A DNA stretch of 64,000 bases, from the NCBI RefSeq assembly GCF_035497915.1, contig NZ_DATJCS010000012.1, positions 62,001-126,000 on the forward strand, read 5' to 3'. This DNA comes from Serpens sp035497915 (GTDB lineage Bacteria > Pseudomonadota > Gammaproteobacteria > Pseudomonadales > Pseudomonadaceae). The notes below the pieces were generated by a model. That model ran no database searches and had not been told where the DNA came from. It was given only the letters and a program-made list of their open reading frames with translations. The position numbers and the translations under genes are program-made. This document shows, piece after piece, positions 63,215-64,000 of this stretch (position 1 is its first letter; every line of letters starts with the position of its first letter).

Positions 63215-64000
63215 CTACGGCAGCAGCCAGAGTCGCTGTTCCCCATACACCCGCGCCTGGTTTTCCTCGCGGAAGGGAAACACCTGGTAATCGCCCTCCA
63301 GCCAGGCCTGAATGCCATCGGCGTAGTGGGGGCTGGCGGGGTTGCCGGATTGTCCGCTGCTGTTGAGGCCGCGCATCGGTTCGTCCGCCGCGAAATCCAC
63401 GACGATGCGCATGGCCGGGATCAGCCAGGTGTCGAAGGATTCTCCCCAGCGATAGGCCGCCACGTTCAGGGTGCTGTGGTCGCCACCGGCCGGGTAGGGG
63501 CCGCGATCCACATAGCCGCCGAGCGCCTTCAGACCGTAGCGTTGGGTGAAGCCCAGGTAGGGGGCCAGCTTGCTGCCATCGGTCACCCAGTGATAGCGGT
63601 GCAGGGCAGCCCAGCGCCAGGCCGTGCGGTCATGGCCCAGGCGCTGCTCCAGCAGCGCGGTGGCGGCCGCCAGGCTGCGTGCCAGGATGGCGGGCTTGTC
63701 TTCCTTGTCCGGGGTGTTCACGTCGTCCCAGAAGGGACTGTCGTCGCGCCCCAGCAGATGATCGGCCTGGGCCGAGTAGGACGTGTTGGCGGCCTGCACC
63801 AGCGCCTGCCAGGCCGGGTCCTGCTCCGGTCCCAGTTCGTCGAGGAAGATCTGGCGCGCGCTTTCATGCAGGAAGGCCGCGTAGAGCGCGGCATCCGCCG
63901 ACTCGGCCGTCAGCTCGCCGTCGAAGGCCAGCAGGCGCGCCAGGGCTTCCCGCGCACGGGCTTGTTCGGCGGATGCCAACGCGGTGATGGCCTGCTCCAG
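63215..64000 (-). CDS. Penicillin acylase family protein, C-terminal part
   Basis: The frame is open from 63215 to the window edge at 64000 with no start codon required inside, so at least 262 residues of the C-terminal portion are seen. The region YPAGGDHSTLNVAAYRW and the end SSGQSGNPASPHYADGIQAW are the conserved beta-subunit motifs of penicillin acylases (Ntn hydrolases such as QuiP/PvdQ relatives). The catalytic Ser after the autocleavage site is outside the window. The family includes acyl-homoserine-lactone acylases, but specificity cannot be told. Confidence 0.85.
   Translation of the reverse strand: MEQAITALASAEQARAREALARLLAFDGELTAESADAALYAAFLHESARQIFLDELGPEQDPAWQALVQAANTSYSAQADHLLGRDDSPFWDDVNTPDKEDKPAILARSLAAATALLEQRLGHDRTAWRWAALHRYHWVTDGSKLAPYLGFTQRYGLKALGGYVDRGPYPAGGDHSTLNVAAYRWGESFDTWLIPAMRIVVDFAADEPMRGLNSSGQSGNPASPHYADGIQAWLEGDYQVFPFREENQARVYGEQRLWLLP

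Overview
The window looks like a chromosomal segment of a high-GC gammaproteobacterium of the family Pseudomonadaceae, Pseudomonas in the broad sense. Four things point there: gene blocks in the order known from P. aeruginosa (queA-tgt-yajC-secDF through the isc cluster to bamB-der; flgBCDE, flgFGHIJKL, fliC, flaG, fliD, fliS, fleQ; upp-uraA next to a hypoxanthine phosphoribosyltransferase), sigma-54 promoters before flagellar genes, a RoxSR (RegBA-type) redox two-component pair, and many extragenic REP palindromes of the GGAGCGGCTTCAGCCGCGA and GGAGCGGACTTGTCCGCGA types. The species cannot be named from this sequence. I see no prophage, insertion sequence, CRISPR array or rRNA operon.

Layout. 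1-7.5 kb: a CirA-like TonB receptor with a Fur-box-like site, a SIMPL-domain protein, roxS-roxR, an auxin-efflux-type carrier, an RDD membrane protein and a cold-shock protein. 7.8-14.1 kb: tRNA-Leu, then queuosine synthesis (queA, tgt) and the accessory Sec motor (yajC, secD, secF) plus a glycine-zipper protein. 14.1-22.3 kb: suhB (opposite strand), trmJ, cysE, then the complete iscRSUA-hscBA-fdx-iscX iron-sulfur assembly operon behind an IscR-type promoter site. 22.6-31.7 kb: ndk, rlmN, pilF, rodZ, ispG, hisS, yfgM, bamB, der. Several of these products need the Fe-S clusters made by the operon before them (RlmN, IspG).

31.9-40.4 kb is a mixed stretch: a methionine/glutamine transaminase with an omega-amidase-type nitrilase, an EamA transporter, a secreted endonuclease I, tRNA-Ala and tRNA-Glu behind a near-consensus promoter, eda with an overlapping thioesterase, dusC, and a membrane phosphoethanolamine-transferase-like enzyme. 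40.7-60.3 kb is flagellar: flgBCDE and flgFGHIJKL behind two sigma-54 promoters, fliC behind a sigma-28 promoter, flaG, fliD behind a third sigma-54 promoter, a FliT-like protein, a Maf-type (DUF115) flagellin glycosyltransferase with an unknown 87-aa partner, fliS, and the master regulator fleQ. 60.5-64 kb: uraA and upp (opposite strand), a purine phosphoribosyltransferase, and the C-terminal part of a penicillin-acylase-family protein cut by the window edge.

The conserved blocks are joined at places that are not neighbours in P. aeruginosa, for example roxSR before queA and fleQ followed by uraA instead of fleSR, so this genome is rearranged relative to that species. The points most worth a second look are the Maf/87-aa/FliS arrangement, a duplicated domain in the filament cap FliD, an expanded FlgL, the Ept-like enzyme next to the flagellar rod genes, and two strong hairpins inside the sec operon.
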